A stretch of DNA of 7,829 bases from Microcaldota archaeon (GTDB lineage Archaea > Micrarchaeota > Micrarchaeia > Anstonellales > Bilamarchaeaceae), in the NCBI GenBank assembly GCA_020726005.1, contig DYTL01000036.1:1-7829 (forward strand), written 5' to 3'. Position 1 is the first letter of the stretch; every line of letters begins with the position of its first letter. Positions 6,204 through 7,829 of the stretch are shown piece by piece. The notes below the pieces were generated by a model, which was not told the DNA's origin, did not search any database, and was given only the letters and a program-made list of their open reading frames with translations. Both the position numbers and the translations under genes were made by a program.

Positions 6204-7128
6204 TTAATTCATCCAAAGTTATACTTGGAGTAGTTTTTCCTATTGCTATTCCTGCTGCTTTATTTGCAATTTTTACTGCATTTATTATATTTTTCTTCTT
6301 CGCAAGTGCAGCCGCCATTGTAGCGATGAAAATATCTCCAGCTCCTGAAACATTTACTATTTTTTTGGCTTCACTTGGAAACACAATTTCTTTTTTATTA
6401 TTAATAAGCAAAACTCCATCTTCTCCAAGTTTTACTACAATATTACATTTCATTGTATCTGCGAGTTTTTTCGCAAGTTCATTTATTATTAAAATTTCCT
6501 TAGTATATTTCTGCCCAAAATTTTCAAATAATTCTTTTCTATTTGGTGCAACTATACTTGCCCCTAAATAATCCAACACAGGCCCCTTTGTGTCCACAAT
6601 TACAATTTTTTTCTGCTTTTTGACTTCGTTCAAAACTGTTTTTATAAGTTTATGGGTCATTACCCCTTTCCTATAATCTGAAATTATTATGCATTTTGAA
6701 TTTTTTACTACTGTTGGGATTATTTGCTTAAGAGCTTGTTGGGTTTTTTCAGAAATTTGATTTGTTTGTTCGTTATCTGTGCGTAATACGTATTGCCAAA
6801 AAGGAGACGTTGCTACATATCTTGTTTTTACTGTTGTTCTGCGTTCGGTTTCCTTTTCAATGTATTCAACACCTATATTAACAGTTTTACATAATTTGAT
6901 TATCTTTTTTCCATCATCATCAGTTCCGACAACTGAAATTATTTTTGGTGAAAAATCGAGATTTGTAAGTGTTTCCGCAACAATCCCTGCCCCACCTATT
7001 CTTTCATCTTCACTTTTACAATTCAAAACAGGGACCGGAGCTTCAGGAGAAATTCTATCTACTGTTCCATAAATGTATCTGTCTAACATTATATCTCCAA
7101 TAATTAATATTTCATTTGTTGTAGCCAT
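6181..7128 (-). CDS. hldA: D-glycero-beta-D-manno-heptose-7-phosphate 1-kinase (HldA, PfkB family)
   Basis: Phosphorylates heptose 7-phosphate at C1 with ATP to give the beta-1,7-bisphosphate. The 315 residues match domain I of HldE (about 318), here as a free-standing protein. Seen: GDIMLDRYIYG at 11-21 and RISPEAPVPV at 25-34, the hallmark N-terminal segment of RfaE/HldE; RIGGAGIVAE at 43-52; QYVLRTDNE at 112-120; SDYRKG at 150-155; PNRKE at 195-199; and the PfkB signature NVSGAGDIF at 259-267 with catalytic base D265. The usual Asn after the GGAx motif is Ile49. It starts 11 bases after the gmhA stop with only a weak GTTGAT-type ribosome site, and overlaps the phosphatase-nucleotidyltransferase gene by 23 bases, so the three are almost certainly one operon. 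A generic PfkB sugar kinase is unlikely given the RISPEAPVPV segment. Confidence 0.92.
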   Translation of the reverse strand: MATTNEILIIGDIMLDRYIYGTVDRISPEAPVPVLNCKSEDERIGGAGIVAETLTNLDFSPKIISVVGTDDDGKKIIKLCKTVNIGVEYIEKETERRTTVKTRYVATSPFWQYVLRTDNEQTNQISEKTQQALKQIIPTVVKNSKCIIISDYRKGVMTHKLIKTVLNEVKKQKKIVIVDTKGPVLDYLGASIVAPNRKELFENFGQKYTKEILIINELAKKLADTMKCNIVVKLGEDGVLLINNKKEIVFPSEAKKIVNVSGAGDIFIATMAAALAKKKNIINAVKIANKAAGIAIGKTTPSITLDELNEKGNIF

Positions 7129-7139
7129 TAAATCAACTA

Positions 7140-7700
7140 TTATTCGTTCATGATCTTATTTTCTATTGTTTCACAAATAATATGTAGTATAAGCGCATGC
7201 ATTTCTTGTATGCGTGGCGTGTTATCCGAAGGTACAGTAATTTCAAGATTACACATATTTTTGAGTTTACCGCCTTCTTTTCCAAGAAGTCCAATTATTT
7301 GAATTCCGTTCATCTTTGCTTTTTCCGCTGCCTTAATTAGATTTTTTGAATTTCCGCTTGTGCTTATAAGCAAAAGTATGTCTCCTTTTTTTCCAAGCGC
7401 TTCTATCTGCCTTGCGAAAACTTCATGATATCCATAATCATTACTTACAGCAGTTAATATTGAACTATTAGTAGTTAGTGCAATTGCAAAAAATCCTTTT
7501 TTTTCTATTTTATATCTTCCGACTAATTCGGTCGTAAAATGTTGTGCGTCGGCAGCGCTTCCTCCATTTCCAGCACTAAGAATTTTGTTTCCAGCGCACA
7601 ATGCAGAATAAATAATGTCAGTAATTTGCACAATTTTAATAGAATGTTTTTCCATTTCTCGCGCAAGCGCGATGTGTTCTTGAATTGATTCTAATTTCAT
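7140..7700 (-). CDS. gmhA: Sedoheptulose-7-phosphate isomerase (GmhA, SIS domain)
   Basis: Converts sedoheptulose 7-phosphate to D-glycero-D-manno-heptose 7-phosphate, the first committed heptose step. Its 186 residues compare with 192 in E. coli. Seen: SAGNGGSAADAQHF at 42-55 for phosphate binding, ELVGRY at 58-63, STSGNS at 113-118 (second SIS phosphate loop) and TPRIQEMH at 161-168. All four zinc ligands known from E. coli GmhA (H61, E65, Q172, H180) are matched at a constant offset of seven: H54, E58, Q165 and H173. This makes GmhA far more likely than another SIS protein such as DiaA or a hexulose isomerase. It is the first gene of the minus-strand operon. The upstream 129 bases hold a promoter-like sequence, but I see no good Shine-Dalgarno before the ATG. 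Confidence 0.94.
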   Translation of the reverse strand: MKLESIQEHIALAREMEKHSIKIVQITDIIYSALCAGNKILSAGNGGSAADAQHFTTELVGRYKIEKKGFFAIALTTNSSILTAVSNDYGYHEVFARQIEALGKKGDILLLISTSGNSKNLIKAAEKAKMNGIQIIGLLGKEGGKLKNMCNLEITVPSDNTPRIQEMHALILHIICETIENKIMNE

Positions 7701-7743
7701 AAAAATATATCTTTTGAGGGGTTTTTAATCTTACTGCTAAGAA

Positions 7744-7771
7744 AGTATAGTTTGATATTTTCCCGTCTCAA
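7744..7771 (-). promoter_or_regulatory. Candidate sigma70-like promoter for the gmhA-hldA-gmhB/hldC operon
   Basis: On the minus strand TTGAGA (7771-7766) is followed after 16 bases by TATACT (7749-7744); each hexamer is 5 of 6 to the bacterial consensus. Transcription would begin near 7737, giving a leader of about 37 bases before the gmhA ATG. In so AT-rich a region a chance match is possible, and if the host is an archaeon this is not the promoter. An archaeal alternative would be the TATATAA-type box near 7819-7825, about 120 bases from the ATG. Confidence 0.35.
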
Positions 7772-7783
7772 TGAAATAATTGG

Positions 7784-7810
7784 TAATATTTTTTGGAAAT
7801 AATATTTTTT
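7784..7810. repeat. Two direct copies of TAATATTTTTT upstream of gmhA
   Basis: The 11-mer TAATATTTTTT occurs at 7784-7794 and 7800-7810, a 16-base period, just upstream of the promoter-like hexamers. On the minus strand these are A-tracts about 13 and 29 bases before the -35-like element, where an UP element or a bent-DNA activator site could lie. Low sequence complexity makes chance a serious possibility. Confidence 0.25.
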
Positions 7811-7829
7811 AGCGAATTTATATAATTTC

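Noticed and set aside
6191..6571. Plus-strand open frame of 126 codons with a hydrophobic, membrane-like start
   Set aside because: It lies wholly antisense to hldA, whose motifs are clear. The hydrophobic look comes from reading A-rich Lys/Ile codons backwards as Phe/Ile.
7659..7672. GC-rich perfect short palindrome TCGCGC-AA-GCGCGA in AT-rich DNA
   Set aside because: It lies inside gmhA and is explained by the codons for Ile-Ala-Leu-Ala-Arg. A two-base loop is too tight for a good hairpin and no U-tract follows.

Overview
The window is an AT-rich (roughly one third G+C by eye), densely coded surface-glycan gene cluster. It holds eight protein genes in two convergent blocks and no RNA genes, insertion sequences, CRISPR arrays or gene-free stretch over 130 bases. 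The host cannot be fixed. The very low GC, heavy ATA/AGA-type codon use, weak Shine-Dalgarno sites and an epimerase with an HQGxYSSSPMYKENP segment (which I associate with archaeal members of that family) fit an archaeon, perhaps a small-genome DPANN-type lineage. A Patescibacteria-like bacterium is a real alternative, since a plausible sigma70-like promoter lies before gmhA.

Left block, + strand (25-3273): an NAD-dependent sugar epimerase/dehydratase, followed with almost no spacing by two clearly paralogous GT4-type glycosyltransferases. The block probably starts upstream of the window. It makes one nucleotide sugar and transfers one or two sugars.

Right block, - strand (7700-3260, read right to left): gmhA (sedoheptulose-7-phosphate isomerase), hldA (PfkB-type heptose-7-phosphate kinase), a fused gmhB-hldC (heptose-bisphosphate 7-phosphatase plus heptose-1-phosphate nucleotidyltransferase), a 122-base gap, then a GDP-mannose 4,6-dehydratase homologue (gmd-like) and a short SDR reductase/epimerase. 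The first three genes cover every step from sedoheptulose 7-phosphate to an NDP-D-glycero-beta-D-manno-heptose. No HldD-type 6-epimerase is recognised. The gmd-like/SDR pair either makes a separate GDP-6-deoxyhexose or converts a nucleotide heptose to a 6-deoxy-heptose, as in the DmhA/DmhB (WcbK) systems. The two glycosyltransferases facing this block may add the products to a cell-surface glycan.

Points worth a second look are the gmhB-hldC fusion (hldA+hldC is the familiar arrangement), the mix of a beta-anomer heptose route with a GDP-sugar-type dehydratase, three key-position substitutions (Arg for Lys in the epimerase YxxxK motif, Asn for Asp in HAD motif IV of GmhB, Ile for Asn in the HldA GGAxN motif), and operons whose terminal genes overlap tail to tail. 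I see no wholly new system. The candidate novelty is a rearranged heptose pathway.
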